Shown piece after piece: positions 1-7,456 of a DNA stretch of 22,612 nucleotides. The stretch is taken from positions 1 through 22,612 of IMG/VR virus record IMGVR_UViG_3300010153_000130. One strand, given 5' to 3'. The notes under the pieces are model-generated. The model was not told where the DNA came from and searched no databases. It saw nothing but the letters and a program-made list of their open reading frames with translations. The DNA is from a virus. Position numbers and translations under genes: made by a program. How positions within the stretch are numbered: the stretch's first letter is position 1; every line of letters begins with the position of its first letter.

Positions 1-253
1 CTCTGTTGGGTGATATTTCTATTGATTTACCAGCAAATTGCATACTTCTCATTGATGGTAATATTTTCTTATCATATACTAATTTATATGTTTCTTCTAT
101 TTCTTTCTTTAAATCTGGATATTGTTTAATATGCATTTTTTCATTTCTAGCTACTAATTCACGCCAAGTTTCTCGTCTTTGAAACTCAGGTAAGTACCTA
201 GCGTATTTCATATAAACTGTAATATCTGATAAAATTTGTGAGGATATATCCAT
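1..253 (-). CDS. nrdJ: Ribonucleoside-triphosphate reductase, probable class II (B12-dependent), N-terminal part
   Basis: The gene starts with ATG at 251-253 behind a clear AGGAG and runs off the left edge, so only about 84 N-terminal residues are seen. They read MDISSQILSDITVYMKYARY..., then RRETWRELVARN, then LVYDKKILPSMRSMQFAGK. The blocks KYARYLPE-RRETW and KxxLPSMRSMQFAGK are typical of the N-terminus of monomeric adenosylcobalamin-dependent ribonucleotide reductases, recalled from the family. The enzyme reduces ribonucleotides to deoxyribonucleotides for phage DNA synthesis. The thiyl-radical cysteine and the cobalamin-binding region lie outside the window, so class II rests only on the N-terminal resemblance; a class I alpha subunit is the alternative. 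It is the last gene visible in the minus-strand run and follows the Mom-like gene after a 31-bp gap. Confidence 0.78.
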   Translation of the reverse strand, partial: MDISSQILSDITVYMKYARYLPEFQRRETWRELVARNEKMHIKQYPDLKKEIEETYKLVYDKKILPSMRSMQFAGKSIEISPNR

Positions 254-284
254 TCAATGTAACTCCTGTAATTAAGCGAACCAA

Positions 285-914
285 TTATAAATATTGATTT
301 AACATTTTCTTTTTCAATTTTTTATTCAAATAATAAGCAAAAATATTTTTAGGTTTTTTATCTATATAAAATATATTTTCATCCTTATTATCCCATCTTC
401 TTTTTAACTCTCTACCATAAGGTCTATGTTTATTATTCATAGATCTGGGATGGTACTCTTTCCCATCAACCATCAGTACCTTTGATGGTGACGTTTCACC
501 TAAATGTACAAAGTTTGTAGCTTTATAAATTGTACCTTCATGTCCTTGATTTAAATCAGAATATGAAATTATAACCTGTACATCTGTATTTTGTCTTATC
601 CATTGTAATGTTTTACCTATAAAGAAACTCTCCGTGTTTGTTGGTGTATCATCTATACAACACAATCTTCTCATTTCCCAACATCTTAATGGTTCATCTG
701 GGTGATATTTCTTAGCTGTATCTGGCATTGCTGGTTGCCCATATATAGCTGCTCCAATCATTCTTGGTAATCCAAACATACCATCAGGTGAATACAATGC
801 AAAACATTGTTTATGTTGTATCCCACCAGCGTAATGTGAATAATGATGTTTTTCAATAAAACCTGTTACTGCTTTTTTTACAACAGGTTCTATTGTAAAT
901 TCACTTACTTTCAA
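285..914 (-). CDS. Mom-like DNA modification protein, downstream copy
   Basis: This 209-residue protein resembles the phage Mu Mom family, a GNAT-like fold that converts adenine in DNA to N6-carbamoylmethyladenine and protects phage DNA from restriction. Visible family-type blocks are FIEKHHYSH (H24, Y25), MIGAAIYGQPA (52-62), RRLCCIDDTPTNTESFFIG (R83 central), ISYSD (116-120) and GTIYKATNF (127-135). His-Tyr, Arg, Ser and Asp residues in such blocks are reported to matter in Mu Mom; the mapping here is by eye. The start is TTG at 912-914, behind AAGGA; no ATG lies near it, and the paralogue upstream starts the same way. The frame overlaps that paralogue by 14 bp, which suggests translational coupling. 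The C-terminus is lysine-rich, as expected of a DNA-binding protein. The actual modification is unknown. Confidence 0.72.
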   Translation of the reverse strand: MKVSEFTIEPVVKKAVTGFIEKHHYSHYAGGIQHKQCFALYSPDGMFGLPRMIGAAIYGQPAMPDTAKKYHPDEPLRCWEMRRLCCIDDTPTNTESFFIGKTLQWIRQNTDVQVIISYSDLNQGHEGTIYKATNFVHLGETSPSKVLMVDGKEYHPRSMNNKHRPYGRELKRRWDNKDENIFYIDKKPKNIFAYYLNKKLKKKMLNQYL

Positions 915-1524
915 TATTTTTCCTTTTTAATTTCTTATCCAAGTAGTAAATATAAATATGTTTCTCACAAGTCTTTTTCCAATAGACATCTGAATCTTTA
1001 TCTTCCAATCTTTGTCTTATAATTTCAGCGTATGGTGAATCTTTTCTTAATGTTCTTCTATGATATTTCTTACCATCCACAATTAACACCTTATCACTCC
1101 CAGTCATATCATAATGAATAAAATTAGAAGCCTTATAAATAGTTCCATTATGATTATATTCAGGATCTGCATAAGATACAACAACTTGATAATCCGTGTG
1201 TTTATTCAACCATTTTAAAGTCTTACCAATGAAATAACTTTCTGTATTTTTAAGAGTATCATCAATACAACACAACCTATTTAATTCTAATACCTTACCA
1301 GACTGATTCCCATATTTATCAGTTCGTTGCCCTTCCATAGATGAAGGAACACCATATATCATAGATCCAATCAATTCATCCATCCCAAACTTACCTTCTT
1401 GAAATAAACCAAAACAATAAGATGTATGTAATCCTTTAACACTATTGGAATAATGATATTTTTCTATAAATGGTTTAACTACCTGAAATGTTGACAATTC
1501 TACTTTGTAATCAGTTACTTTCAA
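901..1524 (-). CDS. Mom-like DNA modification protein, upstream copy
   Basis: This 207-residue paralogue of the next gene aligns with it almost without gaps: FIEKYHYS, LIGSMIYGVP, NRLCCIDDTLKNTESYFIG, VSYAD and GTIYKASNF fall at the same residue numbers (H24, Y25, R83, S117, D120, Y130). All candidate active-site residues are kept in both copies, so neither looks decayed. The start is TTG at 1522-1524 inside the end of a 30-codon ORF. It is chosen because the paralogue begins with the same MKV[ST][DE][FY] sequence, with a GGAG about 10 nt upstream. The two proteins differ most between residues 63 and 80 and in the C-terminal quarter. They may form a heteromer, make different modifications or recognise different sequence contexts; the sequence alone cannot decide. 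Confidence 0.72.
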   Translation of the reverse strand: MKVTDYKVELSTFQVVKPFIEKYHYSNSVKGLHTSYCFGLFQEGKFGMDELIGSMIYGVPSSMEGQRTDKYGNQSGKVLELNRLCCIDDTLKNTESYFIGKTLKWLNKHTDYQVVVSYADPEYNHNGTIYKASNFIHYDMTGSDKVLIVDGKKYHRRTLRKDSPYAEIIRQRLEDKDSDVYWKKTCEKHIYIYYLDKKLKRKNIESK

Positions 1525-1603
1525 CTATAACATACTCCACATCATGTGATGATTCCCAGTAATCTTCTGGTATTTCTACATACCCTATTATTTTATTTTC
1601 CAT
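1511..1603 (-). CDS. Small 30-residue ORF between ASCH and Mom-like genes
   Basis: A short frame starts at ATG 1601-1603 and ends with TGA at 1511-1513. The product begins MENKIIGYVEIPEDYWESS and is acidic with no recognisable domain. Support for translation comes from a strong GGAGG 9 nt before the ATG and from overlaps at both ends: 11 bp with the upstream ASCH gene and 14 bp with the downstream Mom-like gene. It may be a real microprotein, or it may serve mainly to bring ribosomes to the weak TTG start of the Mom-like gene. No function can be assigned. Confidence 0.5.
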   Translation of the reverse strand: MENKIIGYVEIPEDYWESSHDVEYVIVESN

Positions 1604-1856
1604 TATAATTTACCTCCATAACTTTACCTAAATACAATTCAAAATCACCATCTTCATTTACATCCCACCCATTATACTCAACTAACATTGTTGGTGCATC
1701 TTTTGCATACCCATTTCTAAATTTTATCATGTCATATTCTCGATGTTCAATTCTTTTTTTCCAATATTCAGTTCTATTTCTATATTCAATAGTTTTAATA
1801 CCATCAGCTATTTCATCAAACCATTTTCTATATAAGTTAAGATTAAGAATCTTCAT
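1593..1856 (-). CDS. ASCH (PUA-like) domain protein
   Basis: This 87-residue protein matches the ASCH fold, a small beta-barrel related to the PUA RNA-binding domain. Recognisable blocks are LNLYRKWFDEIADGIKTIEYR at the N-terminus, the TEYWKKRI segment, YDMIKFRNGYAKDAPTM in the middle and a closing LGKV strand. In this superfamily the G-x-K-T-(I/V)-E-x-R motif near the N-terminus lines the ligand pocket. ASCH proteins are common in phages; proposed roles are RNA binding, and some members hydrolyse N4-acetylcytidine. The length is that of a stand-alone domain. The start ATG at 1854-1856 follows AGGA and overlaps the helicase stop by 14 bp, so the two are probably translated together. The position beside the Mom-like genes hints at nucleic-acid or nucleotide modification, but that is inference. 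Confidence 0.75.
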   Translation of the reverse strand: MKILNLNLYRKWFDEIADGIKTIEYRNRTEYWKKRIEHREYDMIKFRNGYAKDAPTMLVEYNGWDVNEDGDFELYLGKVMEVNYNGK

Positions 1857-3204
1857 TCATCAAATCCTCATAACTATTTTTCAACATTTTTCTGGCCACA
1901 TTATCTCTATTATTTATCTTATGTTGTTGTTCTTTACCATCAACAGTATCACCTTCATAAATTTTTATATCACCTATATTTGTATTTACTTTGGCTGGAT
2001 ATGTCAAACCATCAGGTCCGAATCTGTTTTTCATTACATGGAATCTACCAGTATTACCAATCTTATCTTCTACTTTTCTTGACAATGACATAACAAAATC
2101 TGCAGTCATAATCTTCTGATAACTTTCAGCTACTTTAGAAGCATCAATGAAATCTTCATCCAATGCACTTCTATTAGCCTGTGATGCTGTCCATATTGGT
2201 ATTTCAAACTCACCCGCCATACCTCTTAAATCTTCATAGATATTACCAAGTGCATGTCTTACCTCTCTAGCATTACCCACATCTCTCATTATGTCAGCGT
2301 AATCCACAACTACCATATCAATCTTATGTCCTAAAGTTTTCATTCTCTGTATATGAGCCGATATCGTATGTACAGAAGCAGATTTGGTTGGAAAGTATTT
2401 AATTGTTAAATTACCAGGTAAATCTTCTATTTTTTTTATTACATCATCTTTATGATATTTAAGATTTTGATTAGCTACACCTGAAAATACAGAATCATAT
2501 CTCAAACCAACATAGGCTTCATTTAACTCCAAAGTATAATGAATGACATTCATACCTTTTTTCAGAGCTCCAGACCCCAATGATGATAATACCCAAGATT
2601 TACCAATACCAGCAGGTGCTACAATCACACCAAGTTCACCTTGGCCCAAACCACCTTGCATCAAATCATTGATGACATCCCAAGGTGTTTCAACAGTAGT
2701 TCTTGCCATTTCCGAATATCTATGTTCAAAATCCTGAATATAATCATGACCGACATCTCGTTCAGTTCCAGCCTTCATAGCCTCATCAATTAAAACTTTA
2801 ATCTTCTCAAAATCACCACTACCCTCTAATATATCAACTGATTCTACAATAGCACTTTTAAGTGCTTGATTCTTAAAGAAGTCTAAAGCTTTATCTTGTA
2901 CAAACTCCAATTCAGGTGATTCTATGTTCTGGTATACCTGTTTTAGAGTATCAACAACTGTTGTTTTTAAGATATCATTTTTTATTTCACTAACAGACAT
3001 CTTAAATACATTTAATGTTGGTGATTTCTTATATTTAATAAAATACTTTTTACATTCTCGTACAACCCATCTTATAGCTTCATTGTCAAAATGTTTTTCA
3101 TCTAAAATGTCATGTATCTGTTCAACAAATTTAGATTCTGTCATTAAACTAACAATTAATTTTATTTGAAAATTATAACCAAAATCAGTTATTTTATTTG
3201 CCAC
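1843..3204 (-). CDS. 41: Replicative DNA helicase, gp41/DnaB-like
   Basis: This is a hexameric RecA-type helicase that would unwind DNA 5' to 3' at the phage fork and work with a primase. At 453 residues it is close to T4 gp41 (475). Residues 1-150 form the helical N-terminal domain and about 175-425 the ATPase. Walker A is APAGIGKS (196-203), the catalytic glutamate is likely E226 in TLELNE, Walker B is MVVVDYADIM with D301, the sensor glutamine is Q342 in ASQANRS, and KNRFG (392-396) fits the C-terminal basic motif. The start is GTG at 3202-3204 behind AGGGG. It overlaps the exonuclease stop by 11 bp. No separate primase is visible in this window, and the protein is too short to carry a primase domain. 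Confidence 0.9.
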   Translation of the reverse strand: MANKITDFGYNFQIKLIVSLMTESKFVEQIHDILDEKHFDNEAIRWVVRECKKYFIKYKKSPTLNVFKMSVSEIKNDILKTTVVDTLKQVYQNIESPELEFVQDKALDFFKNQALKSAIVESVDILEGSGDFEKIKVLIDEAMKAGTERDVGHDYIQDFEHRYSEMARTTVETPWDVINDLMQGGLGQGELGVIVAPAGIGKSWVLSSLGSGALKKGMNVIHYTLELNEAYVGLRYDSVFSGVANQNLKYHKDDVIKKIEDLPGNLTIKYFPTKSASVHTISAHIQRMKTLGHKIDMVVVDYADIMRDVGNAREVRHALGNIYEDLRGMAGEFEIPIWTASQANRSALDEDFIDASKVAESYQKIMTADFVMSLSRKVEDKIGNTGRFHVMKNRFGPDGLTYPAKVNTNIGDIKIYEGDTVDGKEQQHKINNRDNVARKMLKNSYEDLMNEDS

Positions 3205-4243
3205 TATTTACCCCTTTAATTCTATCCAATCTGATAAATTCTGTAACCCAGATATCAAAGTTTTTAATTTGATTTGATAATTTGTCTTGTAAAAACATTG
3301 TCTGAAATCTATATTTTATCAATTGTGGTATATCTCTACTTACTGCTTCTTGCACTTTTATTTTTATATGGTTAGGAATATCTACATCATCTAACTGCAT
3401 TAGTAGGTAATTCCGCTTAAGTAATATACCACTATTTTTTATATTATACAACAGCTTTATTTTAGAATCTGATTTTTCTGCATACTCCAATAAATCCTTA
3501 GCTGTAAATTTTTCCTCTTGTGAAATTCCAGGTAAAAATTTTATGAGGCTCTTTAGTCCGGCACCTTTTATTCCGCCTATATTATCCGATTTATCACCAT
3601 CTAATATTCTGTATGTGAGAAAGTTACATGCATGTATCCCATATTCTTCAAATATAGCTTTTTCATCATAAAATTTCTTTTTGGTTGGGCTCCAAACTTT
3701 AATTCTATTATCCACCAATTGTAAAAAATCCTTATCGGTGGACATTATAGTTATTTTACTATCTTTGAGTATTTGTTTAGATATATAAGCCATCACATCA
3801 TCAGCTTCAACATTATCAACTGATATTAATGTTATAGGTAATTGTTCTAAATAATCAACCAATCTACCCAATTGTAATTTCATTGATTCTTCTTCATCGG
3901 CAGGAGCTGTTCCCCAATCTACATTTCTATTGAGGCGTTTTCTTACTTTTCTATTTGCTTTATACTCTGGGTATATTTCTCGGCGTTTTTTTGATCCACC
4001 CTTACCATCAAATACAATAATACATCTGGAAGGTTGATGTAGATTTATTGAGTATCTTAATGATCGAAGAAATCCAATCAAACCACCAATATGCATACCA
4101 TCATCATTCAAAGATGGATTAACGGAATGGGCTCTAATAAATGTATTGAGCCCATCCACAATTAATACTCTATCATTTACTGATAGTTGTTTTGGTTCTT
4201 CATCTATTTGGTCTAAAAATGATATATATTTTTCTTTATCCAT
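3194..4243 (-). CDS. rnh: 5'-3' exonuclease, T4 RNase H / FEN-like
   Basis: This nuclease would remove RNA primers and adjacent DNA from Okazaki fragments. The 349 residues carry the FEN metal-site pattern: D30 in VLIVDGLN, D79 in IIVFDGKGGSKKRR, the EADD cluster at 146-149, D170 and D172 in STDKD, and D215/D217/D220 in LDGDKSDNIGGIKGAG, which also begins the helix-hairpin-helix. KKRREIYPEYKANR matches the arch region that threads the flap. T4 RNase H has 305 residues; the extra length is spread over N- and C-terminal extensions. The polymerase encoded upstream has no 5'-nuclease domain, so this separate gene probably supplies that activity. The start is ATG at 4241-4243 with a weak GGA upstream; it overlaps the preceding oxygenase by 8 bp. 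Confidence 0.9.
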   Translation of the reverse strand: MDKEKYISFLDQIDEEPKQLSVNDRVLIVDGLNTFIRAHSVNPSLNDDGMHIGGLIGFLRSLRYSINLHQPSRCIIVFDGKGGSKKRREIYPEYKANRKVRKRLNRNVDWGTAPADEEESMKLQLGRLVDYLEQLPITLISVDNVEADDVMAYISKQILKDSKITIMSTDKDFLQLVDNRIKVWSPTKKKFYDEKAIFEEYGIHACNFLTYRILDGDKSDNIGGIKGAGLKSLIKFLPGISQEEKFTAKDLLEYAEKSDSKIKLLYNIKNSGILLKRNYLLMQLDDVDIPNHIKIKVQEAVSRDIPQLIKYRFQTMFLQDKLSNQIKNFDIWVTEFIRLDRIKGVNSGK

Positions 4244-5060
4244 TATAATTTAATTTCCAATTTTTATATTTATCTTTTCTATTACTGACATTACTATAAA
4301 ACCATTGTATCATTGCATTACGTTCTATTTTTTTATTTTGAATAAAACCATGATAAGAATATGGTGATATTTCATACACAACCATTGAATTATTGACTGG
4401 TGGAATTTTTACATAAGGAATTTGATTTTCATAAGGAATCGCTTTAACAAAATTATTCTCATTATGATGTGTGTATAAACCTGTGTCCCCACCATACCCC
4501 TCATTCCACTCTTCATTACCGAGATAATATATACAAGCTATAGATTTTACTACTTGGTATGCGTTATCAACACCTGGTTCACCAGCATGTTTACATTGGA
4601 AATACCATGGATTTATACCATTGGGTAATTCATCTTTAACAAAATTCTGTAAATTCCAATCCGTATGTAAAAACCCGGATGTGCTGTTAACTTTGTGGTG
4701 ATGAAATGAAGATGCCGAATTTACAGTCAATTCTATATCAGGAAATAAATTTGATATAAAATTTTTCCATAAATTACTATAAAAAATAGATGTTATATTA
4801 CAATTAGGATCAGTCACTCTACTATAAGCGTCATATTTTGTTTCTTTAGTTATTTGACCGAAATAAGAAAACTTATTCATATCAAATGTATCAGAAATCC
4901 CACCGGATAATAATTCTATAAATTTAGAATGAAGCTTTTCATAAAATTCCTCAGTAAAAACATTTTTTATATGAGAATATCTGAAAGGTATATTTTCACC
5001 AAATATTTCAGCACTTTCATTAAAAATAGAATGATCAAAAAGATTATCAGGATATTTCAT
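4236..5060 (-). CDS. 2-oxoglutarate/Fe(II)-dependent oxygenase (prolyl-hydroxylase-like)
   Basis: This 274-residue protein has the double-stranded beta-helix signature of 2OG-Fe(II) dioxygenases. The iron ligands are likely H132 and D134 in LHTDW and H237 in YSYHGF; R247 in ERNAMIQWFY is placed to bind 2-oxoglutarate. Such enzymes couple decarboxylation of 2-oxoglutarate to hydroxylation of a substrate, which cannot be named here. A GTG two codons upstream would extend the frame to 5066, but AGAGG abuts that codon, whereas the ATG at 5058-5060 sits 5 nt from the same AGAGG, so the ATG is chosen. The gene overlaps the SDR gene upstream by 14 bp and lies in a three-gene oxidative cassette set between replication genes. 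Confidence 0.8.
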   Translation of the reverse strand: MKYPDNLFDHSIFNESAEIFGENIPFRYSHIKNVFTEEFYEKLHSKFIELLSGGISDTFDMNKFSYFGQITKETKYDAYSRVTDPNCNITSIFYSNLWKNFISNLFPDIELTVNSASSFHHHKVNSTSGFLHTDWNLQNFVKDELPNGINPWYFQCKHAGEPGVDNAYQVVKSIACIYYLGNEEWNEGYGGDTGLYTHHNENNFVKAIPYENQIPYVKIPPVNNSMVVYEISPYSYHGFIQNKKIERNAMIQWFYSNVSNRKDKYKNWKLNYNG

Positions 5061-5691
5061 ACACACCTCTTTTATTTTTTTCTATAGAATTTATAACATG
5101 AGAAGCAAAATATTCTACTGTTATAAAATCTTTTACTTTTTTATTGGTGTTTTTCCAATATGCTTCATGTTTACTTTTATAATCAAATCTATTAGTATTA
5201 TCATACTCACCTAATATTATTCCAGGTCTTAATATTAAAACCTTATCTTCATTATCCGTATATATTTCCCGTTCACATTTTAATTTATTAATACAATATT
5301 GTTTATAACCATATTCGTTCCCTTTATAAAAATTTATACCAAAATTTGATTGGTTGGTGTTATAATTACTGTAAAGATTTGAAGGAATATCATAAACTGA
5401 ACAACTTGAAATATAAACATATAAATGTATATTATTTTTAAAAAAATCAATGCTAGTTTTACAAAAAGAAGGTTCACCATACCAAGTATCAATAACAACA
5501 TCAAATTGTTCATAAAGAAGTGATGAATAATCATTTGTTAATCTATCACCTTGAAATCTAGGTACATCAGGAAATATATTATTATTAGTTACATTTCTAT
5601 TAAAGATACTTATATCATGTTTTCTTTTTATACATTCACTTACTATATATCTACCCACATAACTGGTGCCACCTAATATTAGTATATTCAT
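5047..5691 (-). CDS. NAD(P)-dependent epimerase/dehydratase-like protein (extended SDR)
   Basis: The N-terminus ILILGGTSYVGRYIV (GGTxxVG, 7-13) is the Rossmann dinucleotide-binding loop of extended short-chain dehydrogenases. YVYISSCSVYD (91-101) supplies the strand and serine of the active site, and Y132-x-x-x-K136 in QYCINKLKCE fits the catalytic YxxxK motif. ILRPGIILG (153-161) is also typical. At 214 residues it is about 80 to 100 shorter than usual nucleotide-sugar epimerases, and the missing part is the C-terminal substrate domain. It may therefore act on a small or unusual substrate or work in a complex. The ATG at 5689-5691 overlaps the previous stop as ATGA, so expression is coupled to the oxygenases on both sides. 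The substrate is unknown. Confidence 0.75.
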   Translation of the reverse strand: MNILILGGTSYVGRYIVSECIKRKHDISIFNRNVTNNNIFPDVPRFQGDRLTNDYSSLLYEQFDVVIDTWYGEPSFCKTSIDFFKNNIHLYVYISSCSVYDIPSNLYSNYNTNQSNFGINFYKGNEYGYKQYCINKLKCEREIYTDNEDKVLILRPGIILGEYDNTNRFDYKSKHEAYWKNTNKKVKDFITVEYFASHVINSIEKNKRGVYEIS

Positions 5692-6332
5692 TGCAATTCA
5701 CTTTCTTTGAAAAAAAATGTTTGTATCATTCTACAATTACTAAATTTATCACCAAAACCACTAGTACCAGAATGATACATATCACCTCGTGATAAGATAC
5801 ATCTGTTAAAAACATTACCAATTGATATATCATTAACCCAATTATCATTTTCTAAAAATATAGATTCTTTATCATTCAATGTTGCATATTTTATAGGTTC
5901 AACTGGTTTAACAACTTCATAACCTTTATCAATTGGGGCTTTTTTATTTAAAAAAATTATAGCTGACCAACCATCTTTACCAACATCATTACCATCACGT
6001 TTGTTTTTAATTTCATTATCATGTGAATGATATGACACGCTAGATCCTTCTAATTTACACAAAAATCTACCATTCCAAAAAACACCATCATCCCAAAATT
6101 TTATGTTTATACTATTTCCTATTATTTTTTCAAATTTTTTTCTAACTTTAGTAGGTTTATATAAACCATTGGATCTAAACCATCTATCTCTGCCAACAGA
6201 AGTATATGATTCACCATCCAATGGTTTATACGCGTGTGTAAAACCTGATTTTATAACATTATAAATTATATTTTCAGGTGAACTATAGAAATTATCAATC
6301 ACTATGAGTGATTTCCTATAGTTATATTTCAT
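5688..6332 (-). CDS. Putative 2OG-Fe(II) oxygenase-like protein (DUF6445-like)
   Basis: The 214-residue protein looks like a cupin/dioxygenase-fold protein of the type often listed as DUF6445. SVSYHSHDN (98-106) would hold the first metal ligands, GWSAIIFLNKKAP (121-133) is the core strand after them, and CILSRGDMYHSGTSGFGD (178-195) holds the distal ligand H187. NCRMIQTFFF follows, with R201 as the likely 2-oxoglutarate-binding arginine. The exact first two ligands are unclear because the segment reads HSHD rather than a clean HxD; catalytic competence is an inference. It overlaps UvsX by 11 bp upstream and shares an ATGA overlap with the SDR gene downstream. It shows no obvious sequence similarity to the other oxygenase, so the cassette does not look like a simple duplication. 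Confidence 0.6.
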   Translation of the reverse strand: MKYNYRKSLIVIDNFYSSPENIIYNVIKSGFTHAYKPLDGESYTSVGRDRWFRSNGLYKPTKVRKKFEKIIGNSINIKFWDDGVFWNGRFLCKLEGSSVSYHSHDNEIKNKRDGNDVGKDGWSAIIFLNKKAPIDKGYEVVKPVEPIKYATLNDKESIFLENDNWVNDISIGNVFNRCILSRGDMYHSGTSGFGDKFSNCRMIQTFFFKESELQ

Positions 6333-7443
6333 CCACTACATCATCAGTTTCAACTACATCATCAACACCAAGTTGTTTTGAATCATATTTCAAGATACAA
6401 GCTTTACATATTCCCTGATAACAATATTCTTTTAATTCTGGATTATTAATCATGAGATCTTCAAAATCTTTCGATTGGAATTTATGTTCGTTGATAAGTT
6501 CACCAGTTTCAATATCAACATGCTGTAATGTGTACCAAGCTCCAGCTGATTTTACAAGTTTATGTTCTTTCATCACATTTAACCAACTACCATAATCATC
6601 AATACCTTTATCAAAATAAAGAGGAAATTCAGCAACTCTCATTGGTGGACCTAATCTATTCTTTATGACTTGTGCTTTGATTTTTATACCTATGGTATTC
6701 TTTTTAGTATCTTTTATTTGTCCAGCATTCTTTAACCGAACACGAGTAGAGGCGTGAAATGGTAAAGCCTTCCCACCACTCGTTGTCCACGGATCACCAA
6801 ACATAACTCCCAGTTTTTGCCGTAATTGATTTGTAAATATAAGACATACTTTTTGTCGAGCAATCATTTGGGTAATCTTTCTCATAGCCTTACTTATAAT
6901 AATTGCTTTGGCAGTAGCCCAACCATCCTTATCAAAGTCAGCATCCATCTCTACTTTTGTAGAAGCTGCAGCTAAACTATCAACAAGTATAGTAACCAAT
7001 CTATCTTTATTTGATTCTCTTATTTTTGTAACGATTGTTTCAATTGTATCAAAAACTTCTTCAACTGTTTCAAGATGTACATATAACATATTTGTCGTAT
7101 CTATACCTATTGCTTGAAGAAATTCTTCTGACACAGCTGATTCTGTATCTATATAAACTGCAACACCACCTTGTTTTTGACAATCAGCGAGGGCGTGTGC
7201 TCCAATTAGTGATTTACCACTACCTTCTAAACCATTCAACTCTGTTATTCTACCAACAGCCATTCCACCATTCGGTTTATTTGCTATTGCTAAATCCAAC
7301 ATAGAGGATCCGGTTGAAGCGAATCCTCTTATGTCTGTTGGAGTTTCTGCATCACCACCTAAAAAATAGGCGACTTGTTGATGTTTGAATGTTTTGTTGA
7401 GTTCAGAGGCAATGACATTTGCAAGATCATCTCTTTCCGTCAT
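6322..7443 (-). CDS. uvsX: UvsX/RecA-family recombinase
   Basis: This 373-residue strand-exchange ATPase would form filaments on ssDNA for recombination-dependent replication and repair. Walker A is GLEGSGKS (71-78), the catalytic glutamate is E101 in YIDTES, Walker B is LVTILVDSLAA with D155, and the switch glutamine is Q206 in FTNQLRQK. The L2-like DNA-binding loop follows with GDPWTTSGGKALPFHAS (216-231). The length is close to T4 UvsX (391). The C-terminus is acidic (DDVVETDDVVDEI), as in T4, where the tail tunes protein contacts. A cluster of cysteines, C341, C346 and C349, lies just before this tail and is unusual. ATG at 7441-7443 follows AGGAG. The gene lies 13 bp behind the gp32-like gene, with which its product should cooperate. 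Confidence 0.93.
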   Translation of the reverse strand: MTERDDLANVIASELNKTFKHQQVAYFLGGDAETPTDIRGFASTGSSMLDLAIANKPNGGMAVGRITELNGLEGSGKSLIGAHALADCQKQGGVAVYIDTESAVSEEFLQAIGIDTTNMLYVHLETVEEVFDTIETIVTKIRESNKDRLVTILVDSLAAASTKVEMDADFDKDGWATAKAIIISKAMRKITQMIARQKVCLIFTNQLRQKLGVMFGDPWTTSGGKALPFHASTRVRLKNAGQIKDTKKNTIGIKIKAQVIKNRLGPPMRVAEFPLYFDKGIDDYGSWLNVMKEHKLVKSAGAWYTLQHVDIETGELINEHKFQSKDFEDLMINNPELKEYCYQGICKACILKYDSKQLGVDDVVETDDVVDEI

Positions 7444-7456
7444 TGTATTCTCCTAT

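Noticed and set aside
276-283. TATAAATA on the plus strand as a late promoter
   Set aside because: It points away from all genes and lies in AT-rich sequence; no plus-strand gene follows.
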